Origin: an uncultured Alphaproteobacteria bacterium
GTDB taxonomy: Bacteria > Pseudomonadota > Alphaproteobacteria > Micropepsales > Micropepsaceae
Assembly (NCBI GenBank): GCA_937942205.1
Contig: CALDFO010000205.1
Location: 1 to 9,765 of the forward strand
Reading direction: 5' to 3'
DNA length: 9,765 nucleotides
Part shown: one piece after another, positions 1-6,136 of the stretch
Layout: each line of letters starts with the position of its first letter
Numbering within the stretch: the first letter of the stretch is position 1
Program-made: the position numbers and the translations under genes
Notes under the pieces: model-generated
Seen by the model: only the letters and a program-made list of their open reading frames with translations
Database searches by the model: none
What the model was told of the DNA's origin: nothing

Positions 1-59
1 CCTTCACCGACCGCATTGGCCGCTATTTCGTGCTGGGCCTGAGGTTCAAGACCGAATAG
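1..59 (+). CDS. TonB-dependent receptor, C-terminal end only (5' partial)
   Basis: Reading from base 3, an open frame gives FTDRIGRYFVLGLRFKTE and then a TAG stop at 57-59. This is the typical last beta-strand of a TonB-dependent outer-membrane receptor, which ends in aromatic and hydrophobic residues. It closely matches the end of the large receptor encoded on the opposite strand at 9254-6135 (SFTDRIGRYFVVGIRFAAD), so the two are probably paralogues. Such receptors form outer-membrane beta-barrels that import ligands using TonB energy. Only 18 codons are visible, so the ligand and the domain layout cannot be judged. The downstream aldose-epimerase gene lies on the same strand 43 bp away, with a hairpin in between. 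Confidence 0.8.
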   Translation, partial: FTDRIGRYFVLGLRFKTE

Positions 60-61
60 GA

Positions 62-89
62 CAAAGGGCGTCAGTCATGGCGCCCTTTG
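62..89 (+). terminator. Hairpin between receptor end and aldose-epimerase gene (terminator- or attenuator-like)
   Basis: Bases 62-73 (CAAAGGGCGTCA) pair with 78-89 (TGGCGCCCTTTG) to give a 12-bp stem with one G-U pair and a GTCA loop. It begins three bases after the receptor stop codon and ends five bases before the Shine-Dalgarno run of the next gene. No T tract follows, so strong rho-independent termination is uncertain. It may instead protect the 3' end of the receptor mRNA or attenuate read-through into the epimerase gene. Confidence 0.5.
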
Positions 90-102
90 GCTTGGGGGAC
101 GC

Positions 103-1191
103 ATGATAGAGCTGGCGCGCATTTCGGCATTCCTGCTTTTGCTGGTGACGGGCGTCCAGGCCCGTGTCACCAGCGCGCCCTGGGGGTATTGGGACGGCCA
201 GCCCGTCACGCTTTACACCCTGACCAACGCCAACGGCGTGGAAGCCCGTATCACCAACTATGGCGCCGTCCTGGTCGGCGTGCGCGCGCCCGACCGCAAG
301 GGTATGTTCGCGCAGGTCGTGCAGGGATTCGACAGTCTGGCCGACTATACCAGCGCGGACTATCTGGGCCGCAGCGCGCATTATGGGGCGGTGCTGGGCC
401 GTTACGCCAACCGCATCAAGGATGAAACCTATGTGGTGGATGGCGTCACCTATCACCGGACCAAGGACGGCAAGACATTCGATCAACGGGTCTGGCGGGC
501 GAAAGCCGGAAACGGAGCCGAGCCGAGCGTCACCCTGACCCTGGTCGATCCCGACGGCAGCATGGGGTTTCCCGGCACGGTGCATGTGCAGGTCACCTAT
601 ACCCTGACACGCGGCAACGTCTTGCGGCTGGATTATCGCGCCACCACCGACAGACCCACCATCGTCAACATGACCAATCATGCCTATTTCAATCTGGCGG
701 GCGAGGGCACGGTGTTGAATCACCTGCTGACGCTCAACGCCGACGCGATCACGCCGGGCGACGCCACCAACACGCCTACCGGCGAGGTGCGTGACGTTAC
801 CGGCACGGTGTTCGATTTTCGCCGTCCCATGCGCATCGGCGCGCATATCGACGATCCCGATCCGCTGATTCAGCTGGTGCACGGCTATGGCGTGAACTAT
901 CGCCTCAACGGGCGTCCCGGCACGCTGCGGCTGGCCGCGCGGCTGGAAGACCCCGTATCGGGCCGCACGATGGAGGAATGGACCACCCAGTCCGACATGC
1001 AGCTTTATTCCGGCAACTACATGCCGCCCGAGGTGGCGCTGCAAAAAGGGTATCACCGGCGCGGCGGCGTGGCGCTGGAAGCCCAGCGCGCGCCCAACGC
1101 GCCCAACCTGCCGGATTTCGCCAGTCCCCTGGTGACGCCGCAAAAGCCGCTGCACGAGATCACCGAGTTCCGCTTTGGAGTGTCACGATGA
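103..1191 (+). CDS. Exported aldose 1-epimerase-like protein (GalM family)
   Basis: The 362-aa product is about family length. GalM enzymes interconvert the alpha and beta anomers of aldoses. The start at 103 is preceded by GGGGGA at 94-99 and opens a signal peptide with a hydrophobic run at residues 7-18, so the protein is probably periplasmic. Family motifs are GRYANRI at 99-105, NHAYFNL at 192-198 with the catalytic His193, YSGNYMP before residue 310, and LEAQ with the general-base-type Glu326. Two usual substrate contacts look changed. The segment normally reading LHGGxxGFD appears here as TKDGKTFD at 120-127, losing the first conserved His. The usual G-x-D-H-N is GYGVN, with Gly263 in the Asp position. 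The activity is therefore likely, but its substrate is unknown. The gene overlaps the next one by ATGA, so the two are probably translationally coupled. Confidence 0.88.
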   Translation: MIELARISAFLLLLVTGVQARVTSAPWGYWDGQPVTLYTLTNANGVEARITNYGAVLVGVRAPDRKGMFAQVVQGFDSLADYTSADYLGRSAHYGAVLGRYANRIKDETYVVDGVTYHRTKDGKTFDQRVWRAKAGNGAEPSVTLTLVDPDGSMGFPGTVHVQVTYTLTRGNVLRLDYRATTDRPTIVNMTNHAYFNLAGEGTVLNHLLTLNADAITPGDATNTPTGEVRDVTGTVFDFRRPMRIGAHIDDPDPLIQLVHGYGVNYRLNGRPGTLRLAARLEDPVSGRTMEEWTTQSDMQLYSGNYMPPEVALQKGYHRRGGVALEAQRAPNAPNLPDFASPLVTPQKPLHEITEFRFGVSR

Positions 1192-2141
1192 GACGCCGTA
1201 CTCTTCTGCAGGGCTTTGCCGCCCTGGCCGCCACCATACGCAGCGCCGGGGCCGCGCCTGCGAAACTGCGCGGGCTGTTTCCCATCGCCCAGACTCCGTT
1301 CACCACCGATGACAAGCTCGACCTTGCGGCGCTGGCCAATCAGGTGCGCTTTTGCACCCGCACCGGTGTTCCCGGCCTGATCTGGCCTCAGCTGGCCAGC
1401 AACTGGACGATGCTGAGTGAAGACGAGCGCTTGCAAGGCGCTGAAGCGCTGCTGGCCGCGGCCAGGGGAACGCGCACACAGGTGATGATCGGCGTGCAGG
1501 CCGCGGACGGCAATCTGGAGACGTCGCTCAGGTTGCTGCGTCATGCCGAGGCGCATGGCGCCGACGCCATCATCTCATTGCCGCCGCCCAAGGCCGGCGA
1601 GGATGAAATGGTGGTCTATTATGGCCGTATCGGCGCGGCCTCGCCCTTGCCACTGGTGCTGCAGACCCAGGGTCAGATGAGCGTGGACCTGGTGGGAAAA
1701 GTCTTTCGCGCTGCCCCGACACTGGCCTGCGTCAAGGACGAGGCGGGCGATCCGCTGGCGCGCTACGGCGCCATTCGCGATCTGACCGGCGGCAAGGTCG
1801 CCATTTTCGCCGGAAAGGGCTGCACCGAGATGCTGAACGAGCTCAGCCTGGGCTTTGACGGCTATTGTCCTTCGATGTTCTGCACCGACCTGTTCCAGCG
1901 GGTATTCGAAATGTGGAACGCCGGAAACCACGCCCGCGCCGAGGAGTTGTTCGCCCGTATCCTCGCGCTGCGCTCGCTCCCCAATGTGATGCCCTATCTG
2001 ATGGTGATGCGCGGCATCTTTCCCGAAACCGTCACCACCCGCACGCCGCCCGGCCAGAAGCCGCCGGTGGCGCTGGGCGATATGGAAAAGCAGTTGGCGC
2101 GCGCCGTCTGGCGCGACCTTCTGGCGCCGTATGCGCGCTAG
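1188..2141 (+). CDS. DapA/KDG-aldolase (DHDPS) family protein with Tat-like signal peptide
   Basis: The product is 317 aa. The start at 1188 is chosen because GGAG sits at 1177-1180 with a 7-base spacer, the ATGA overlap links it to the epimerase gene, and it opens RRRTLLQGF, a twin-arginine-like signal followed by a short Ala-rich region ending near AGAAPA (20-25). The mature part follows the class I aldolase TIM barrel of dihydrodipicolinate synthase, N-acetylneuraminate lyase and 2-keto-3-deoxy-sugar-acid aldolases: a GLFPIAQTPF strand (29-38), LSEDER (76-81), and the probable Schiff-base Lys183 in CVKDEAGD. The usual G-[TG]-T-G-E substrate motif is replaced by PQLASNW (67-73). The Y-N-V-P segment carrying the catalytic Tyr is LQTQG (158-162), with Gln159 in the Tyr position. 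True lysine-pathway DapA activity is thus unlikely. A periplasmic aldolase, lyase or dehydratase of keto-sugar acids is possible. Export is unusual for this family. Confidence 0.85.
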   Translation: MRRRTLLQGFAALAATIRSAGAAPAKLRGLFPIAQTPFTTDDKLDLAALANQVRFCTRTGVPGLIWPQLASNWTMLSEDERLQGAEALLAAARGTRTQVMIGVQAADGNLETSLRLLRHAEAHGADAIISLPPPKAGEDEMVVYYGRIGAASPLPLVLQTQGQMSVDLVGKVFRAAPTLACVKDEAGDPLARYGAIRDLTGGKVAIFAGKGCTEMLNELSLGFDGYCPSMFCTDLFQRVFEMWNAGNHARAEELFARILALRSLPNVMPYLMVMRGIFPETVTTRTPPGQKPPVALGDMEKQLARAVWRDLLAPYAR

Positions 2142-3196
2142 CGCGCGGTATAGCGGCGGGAAAATCCGTTACGGGTGTTGGTGACGGTGATTCCGCCGTC
2201 GCGGTCCACATCGACCATGATGGCATGGCCCTGGTCGGGTTCGCCGTCGCGGTTGGCGATGACATGAGGATCGCCGTTCAAGTCCGGATAACGCCTGGTG
2301 TCGTGGCTGCGCCAGAAGCCTTTCAAGCCCGGATAGCCTTCGATCGTCCGGATCACATCCGCGTCCCCGCCTTTCAGCGGTCCGTTCTGCATGATGGCGA
2401 TCTGCGGCTTCAGCGCCGCGGTGGGCGGGCTGCCCGACAGATCCATGCCATGGCCGGTGACGAAATAGATGTCGACCGGTCCGATCTTGTCGGTGGGGCA
2501 GAACAGGGCGATCTCCTTCTCCCAGGTCAGGTCGCCCAGGTTGAGCATTCGGGTGCGGCCATAGGTCATCAGCAGTCCCAGCGAACGGTTGTTCTCCTCG
2601 CCGCCCAGGCGTGGTGGCGGCGGCACGTCCGCGCAGGCGGTATTTGCCGCCCCGGCGCCCGGCAGAGGCGCTTCCAGCACCTTGCCGTCCGATGCGACAA
2701 AGCGGATATGCAGCGAGCCCACATCCAGCGTGTCGCCCACCGCGACCGAAAGATGGCGGTGATCCTGCCAGGCTGCGGTCCAGGCGGGATAGCGGGTCTC
2801 GGGCGCGTTGGCGCGCTGCTGCGGCGTGAGATCGGCGCGCATCGGCTCGCGATTGGGACCATGATCGATAAAGGTATCGACGGGCAGTCGGGCCAGCAGG
2901 GCCTCCAGCCCGCCCAGGTGATCGGCGTGATAGTGGGTCATCACCAGGTAATCGATGCGGCTGATGCCCAAGGTCCTGGCCGCGTCGGCAATGCGCTCGG
3001 CGCTGGAGGGCAGGCTGGCCGCATCGGGGCCGCCCTGGCCCGGCGCCCAGCCGGTATCGATCAACAGACTCTTGCCTTCGGGCGTCTTCATCAGCAACGC
3101 GCCGCCACCTTCGACATCGACGGCGGCGATGCGCAAGCCGGCGGCGCTCGCCGGCAGCGCGGATAACAGCAGAAGCGCGGCGAGACGGCTTTTCAT
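2138..3196 (-). CDS. Exported metallo-beta-lactamase-fold hydrolase
   Basis: The product is 352 aa. The start at 3196 gives MKSRLAALLLLSALPASAAG, a clear Sec signal peptide cut near residue 19. It overlaps the stop of the upstream PQQ-dehydrogenase gene by ATGA (3193-3196), so the two are translationally coupled. The fold is shown by IDTGW (46-50), the metal motif THYHADHLGG (His88, His90, Asp92, His93), NLGDL with the bridging Asp222, and TGHG with His249. The order resembles the ComEC/Rec2-like MBL branch, but there are no membrane segments, so it is a stand-alone periplasmic enzyme. Known MBL proteins of similar build hydrolyse lactones, phosphoesters or beta-lactams. Next to a sugar-oxidising dehydrogenase, a lactonase role is a reasonable inference, though not shown by the sequence. 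The stop codon shares CTAG with the convergent aldolase gene. Confidence 0.85.
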   Translation of the reverse strand: MKSRLAALLLLSALPASAAGLRIAAVDVEGGGALLMKTPEGKSLLIDTGWAPGQGGPDAASLPSSAERIADAARTLGISRIDYLVMTHYHADHLGGLEALLARLPVDTFIDHGPNREPMRADLTPQQRANAPETRYPAWTAAWQDHRHLSVAVGDTLDVGSLHIRFVASDGKVLEAPLPGAGAANTACADVPPPPRLGGEENNRSLGLLMTYGRTRMLNLGDLTWEKEIALFCPTDKIGPVDIYFVTGHGMDLSGSPPTAALKPQIAIMQNGPLKGGDADVIRTIEGYPGLKGFWRSHDTRRYPDLNGDPHVIANRDGEPDQGHAIMVDVDRDGGITVTNTRNGFSRRYTAR

Positions 3197-5085
3197 GGTC
3201 CATCCGGCAAGGCGAAGGCCGCCAGCTCGTCGCCGAGCTTGGGCATCAGGATGGGGTTGCCGCCGGCGGCGAAGACCACATACTGCTTGCCGCGATAGGT
3301 ATAGGTCGCGGGCGTGGAGACGGCGGGTGCGCTGAGCCGGGCTTTCCACAAGACCTCGCCGGATTTCAGGTCGATCGCGCGTACGCGGCTGTCCATCGAG
3401 GCGCCGATGAAGACCAGCCCGCTTTTGGTGATGATCGGCGGACCCAGCGTCACCGAACCCCAGGATCGCGGCATCATGAAGCCCCATTGCTGCACCTGGC
3501 CGAAGGGCTTGCGCCACAACAGCTTGCCGCTCTTCAAATCGTAGGATGACAGGGTGCCATAAGGCGGGTTCCAACAGGGCATACCGAGGGGATTGAGGAA
3601 GGGATAGGTATCCACGGCATAGGGTGCGCCGGTCTGGGGCGCGCCGCTTCTTTCGCCCCGCTTCGCGGCCGCTTCATATTCGGCGCGTGGGATCAGCTTG
3701 TAGACCTGAACCACATTGTTGCTGTTCACCACATAGGTCTGGTTGACGGGATCGACGGCGCCGCCGCCCCATTCCACGCCGCCCACCTTGCCCGGAAAGG
3801 CGATCGAGCCTTTCAGGCTGGGCGGGGTGAACTTCCCGTCGTCGCGCAGCTTGGCGTATTCCCGGCTGCAATAACCCAGGCTCAGAATATCGGCGAGCTT
3901 GAAGATGCCGGGAAAATGATCGCTGACGGTGGGCTCGGGCAGGCTGACATAGGGCTGGGTCGCGGATGTCCGTTCGCCCGGCACATCCGAAGCCGGTACT
4001 TTCCGCTCCGGCATGGGATAGACCGGCTCGCCGGTCATGCGATTGAGCACATACAGGAAGCCCTGTTTGCTCGCCTGCACCAGCGCGGGCACCGTCTTGC
4101 CGTTCCGGGTGATGTCGATCAGCGTCGGCGGCGAGTCGGTGTCATAGTCCCAGATATCGTGGTGAACCAGCTGGCGGCTCCAGATCAGCTTGCCGGTGGC
4201 GCCGTCCAGGGCCGTGACGGAGGTCGCCAGGGGCATCGCCTCCTTGCGGTTGCCGCCATAGAAGTTGGATTCCGGCGAACTGACCGGCAGGAAGACCATG
4301 CGGGTCTTGGGATCGACCGAGATCCCCGCCCAGACATTGGCGGTGCCGATACGCGTGCGCATGGCTTCGGGAATGATCTGGAAAGTCCACTTCAGCGCGC
4401 CGGTGCGGGCGTCAACGCCGAATACGGTGCCGGGTGGGGATTTCTCGAGCACCAGGTCCTCACTGGCCCAGCCGATCACCAGCGTATCGCCTACCACTGC
4501 CGGCGGCTGACGGATCAGCAGTTTCAGGGACGGGTTGACGGTGTTCCACTGGTTGATGTCCAGCACGCCCTTGCTGCCGAAGCCTTCGCAGGGCTTGCCG
4601 GTATCGGCGGAGACGGCATGGAGTTTGGAATCCTCGGTGCCGACATACAGGATTTTCTGACAGGGCTGGCCGCCAATGGGCGCGGAAGCCCGCCAATAGG
4701 CCAGCCCGCGGCTTTTGATGATCCGCAGCTTCTTGAAGTCAACCTTGGGGCTATAGACCCATTTCACCTTGCCGCTGTCGGGCGCAACCGCGAAAACCCG
4801 CGAATAAGGCGTGCCGACATACACCGTGTCATTGACGAACAGCGGCGTCGCCGACCAGGAGGTGCGGCCGCGCTTGCCTCCATCGGGGCCCGGCGCGCCG
4901 TCGGATACGTCGCCGGTGTGCAAGCTCCAGACCTGGCGCAGCCGGGCGACGTTCTGTGGCGTGATCTGGGTGGCGGTGGAATATTTCTGCGCCATGGCGT
5001 CGCCGTTGAAGGTGGGCCACTGATCGCTCTGGGCGGAGGCGGGCAGGGTGCCCAGCAGGATCAGCCCGGCGAGGATATGTTTCAT
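3193..5085 (-). CDS. PQQ-dependent dehydrogenase, glucose/quinate dehydrogenase type, periplasmic
   Basis: The product is 630 aa. The start at 5085 was preferred over an upstream in-frame ATG at 5115 because GGAG lies 8 bases before it and it opens a good signal peptide (MKHILAGLILLGTLPASA). The protein is an eight-bladed quinoprotein propeller. WPTFNGD (23-29) starts the repeat region, SRGLAYW is at 125-131, HHDIWDYD (308-315) holds the Asp expected to act as catalytic base, and Lys340 in QASKQGF matches the quinone-contacting Lys of Gcd. ERTSATQP (371-378) and the last blade with AGGNP (607-611) complete the family signature. Unlike membrane-bound Gcd, it lacks the five N-terminal transmembrane helices. 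There is no CxxCH haem motif, so an external electron acceptor is needed. Such enzymes oxidise sugars, polyols or cyclic alcohols in the periplasm, aldoses giving lactones; the substrate here is unknown. It is first gene of a pair with the MBL-fold gene. Confidence 0.92.
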   Translation of the reverse strand: MKHILAGLILLGTLPASAQSDQWPTFNGDAMAQKYSTATQITPQNVARLRQVWSLHTGDVSDGAPGPDGGKRGRTSWSATPLFVNDTVYVGTPYSRVFAVAPDSGKVKWVYSPKVDFKKLRIIKSRGLAYWRASAPIGGQPCQKILYVGTEDSKLHAVSADTGKPCEGFGSKGVLDINQWNTVNPSLKLLIRQPPAVVGDTLVIGWASEDLVLEKSPPGTVFGVDARTGALKWTFQIIPEAMRTRIGTANVWAGISVDPKTRMVFLPVSSPESNFYGGNRKEAMPLATSVTALDGATGKLIWSRQLVHHDIWDYDTDSPPTLIDITRNGKTVPALVQASKQGFLYVLNRMTGEPVYPMPERKVPASDVPGERTSATQPYVSLPEPTVSDHFPGIFKLADILSLGYCSREYAKLRDDGKFTPPSLKGSIAFPGKVGGVEWGGGAVDPVNQTYVVNSNNVVQVYKLIPRAEYEAAAKRGERSGAPQTGAPYAVDTYPFLNPLGMPCWNPPYGTLSSYDLKSGKLLWRKPFGQVQQWGFMMPRSWGSVTLGPPIITKSGLVFIGASMDSRVRAIDLKSGEVLWKARLSAPAVSTPATYTYRGKQYVVFAAGGNPILMPKLGDELAAFALPDGP

Positions 5086-5223
5086 TCCTGAGTCTCCAGC
5101 CCGTTTCGTCCGCAAACAAAGGCCAGATGGCCGGGCAATAGAAGCGCGAAATTTTTGCTTGAGGGATTGCTGCCGCCGTTCGTCTAGCGGTCAGGGAAAA
5201 TCGTGTCCGGCATGGGGAGAAAT
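5086..5223. promoter_or_regulatory. Divergent intergenic region, promoters expected in both directions
   Basis: This 138-bp gap separates the minus-strand PQQ-dehydrogenase start from the plus-strand bicupin start and should hold both promoters. It contains an AT-rich patch (GAAATTTTTGC, 5148-5158) unusual for this G+C-rich DNA. A small inverted repeat, GGCCA-GA-TGGCC (5121-5132), could be an operator. A possible weak plus-strand -35 is TTGAGG at 5159-5164, with no convincing -10. No strong sigma-70 pair or known operator is recognisable, so exact sites are not assigned. Confidence 0.4.
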
Positions 5224-6111
5224 ATGAACAGGCGATGGATGATGGCGGCGGCGGGCCTGGTGCTGATGGTGGGTGCGGCGCAGGCGGCTGACGCTGAACG
5301 CAAGATCGATCCGACCTTTCTGCATCGCAACACGAATTCCCTGAAAGAGGTTGTGTCGGACATGTCCGCGCCTGGATGCCGTTTCAAGCCCATGTTCGGA
5401 GAGGGCGATGCGGACGCCAATCCGCAAAGCGGGGTGGCGCGTTTTGCGCTGGTGGAGGTGGACCCGGGCGCCAGCTGCAAGACGGTGCGCTATCCCCAGG
5501 AGGACCAGATCTATGTCGTGCTGAAGGGGAGCGCCACGGCCGTTTATGACTCAGCGCCCGTCGCCCTGGCGACGGAGGATTTCCTGTATCTTCCGGCGAC
5601 CTTGCCGCACGGCTTGCGCAACATATCCGCCGCGCCGGTGACGGTGGTGGTGATGGGCTATCGCACCGCCGGGTTCGCGCCCGCGGTCATGCCGCCCCAT
5701 CCTCTCAAAGACAACATCGCCAATGTGCCGCTTGAGCTGGTGGGGAGCCATCCCAGCTCCACGCATTACCGCCTGCTTCTGGGCGACAGCAGCCAGACCC
5801 GCGACCGCATCGACATCGGCAGCGTGGTGACCAGTCTGTTCCTGATGGAGATCGACGCCGGGGGCACCAACTTCCCGCATCACCATCCCCGTGAGGAAGA
5901 AATCTATCTGGTGCTGGACGGCAAAGGCGAACAGGTGGCCGGCAGCGGCAAGGACGGCGTGGCCGGACGCTATTCTGCCGGGGTCGGCGATGCCTACTAT
6001 TACCGTGCCAACGCCACGGTCGGCTACTACAGCGCGCCCAAGGTGACGTCGCGTATCCTGTGCATCCGGTCCTGGCAGCCGGGCCTTCAGCCGGGGTCGC
6101 GTCCGAAATAG
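5224..6111 (+). CDS. Exported bicupin protein of unknown activity
   Basis: The product is 295 aa. The start at 5224 is chosen because GGGGAGA (5214-5220) lies just before it and it opens MNRRWMMAAAGLVLMVGAAQA, a signal peptide. Longer in-frame starts exist at 5203 (GTG) and 5212 (ATG) and would only lengthen the signal. Two cupin barrels follow, at about residues 70-147 and 200-285. In barrel 1 the first motif is degenerate (RYPQEDQIYVVLKG, 89-102, no His pair) while PHG (128-130) keeps the second-motif His. In barrel 2 HHHPREEEIYLVLDG (219-233) fits HxH-x4-E-x6-G, but the second motif lacks a clear His and reads YYYRANATVGYY. Cupins include sugar isomerases, dehydratases and dioxygenases, and also non-enzymatic sensors. 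The exported location beside a PQQ dehydrogenase suggests a role with sugar acids, but no reaction can be assigned. Confidence 0.82.
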   Translation: MNRRWMMAAAGLVLMVGAAQAADAERKIDPTFLHRNTNSLKEVVSDMSAPGCRFKPMFGEGDADANPQSGVARFALVEVDPGASCKTVRYPQEDQIYVVLKGSATAVYDSAPVALATEDFLYLPATLPHGLRNISAAPVTVVVMGYRTAGFAPAVMPPHPLKDNIANVPLELVGSHPSSTHYRLLLGDSSQTRDRIDIGSVVTSLFLMEIDAGGTNFPHHHPREEEIYLVLDGKGEQVAGSGKDGVAGRYSAGVGDAYYYRANATVGYYSAPKVTSRILCIRSWQPGLQPGSRPK

Positions 6112-6136
6112 ACCGGCAGGAAAGTGCTTGCCGGTC
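6111..6136. terminator. Bidirectional hairpin over the stop codons of two convergent genes
   Basis: GACCGGCAGG (6111-6120) pairs with CTTGCCGGTC (6127-6136) through a 10-bp stem with one G-U pair and an AAAGTG loop. The left arm begins with the last base of the bicupin TAG (6109-6111), and the right arm reaches into the receptor TGA (6135-6137, complement). Being symmetric, it can end transcription from either side. Neither side has a good T tract, although the minus-strand transcript continues into TATTTC. Confidence 0.6.

Noticed and set aside
46..1155. Long minus-strand open frame (369 codons) opposite the aldose epimerase gene
   Set aside because: The plus strand has clear epimerase motifs. 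The opposite frame is rich in Arg, Gly, His and Gln without family motifs, as expected from G+C-rich antisense frames.
1188..2141. Calling the gene dapA for lysine biosynthesis
   Set aside because: The signal peptide, the loss of the Tyr and carboxylate-binding motifs, and the sugar-use context argue against the housekeeping enzyme.
1865..3166. Plus-strand open frame (433 codons) across the aldolase end and opposite the MBL gene
   Set aside because: It begins inside the aldolase coding sequence and covers the MBL metal-binding motif in antisense. No signal, RBS or recognisable domain.
3916..5091. Plus-strand open frame (391 codons) opposite the PQQ dehydrogenase
   Set aside because: The quinoprotein frame is strongly supported on the minus strand; this is an antisense artefact of G+C-rich codon use.
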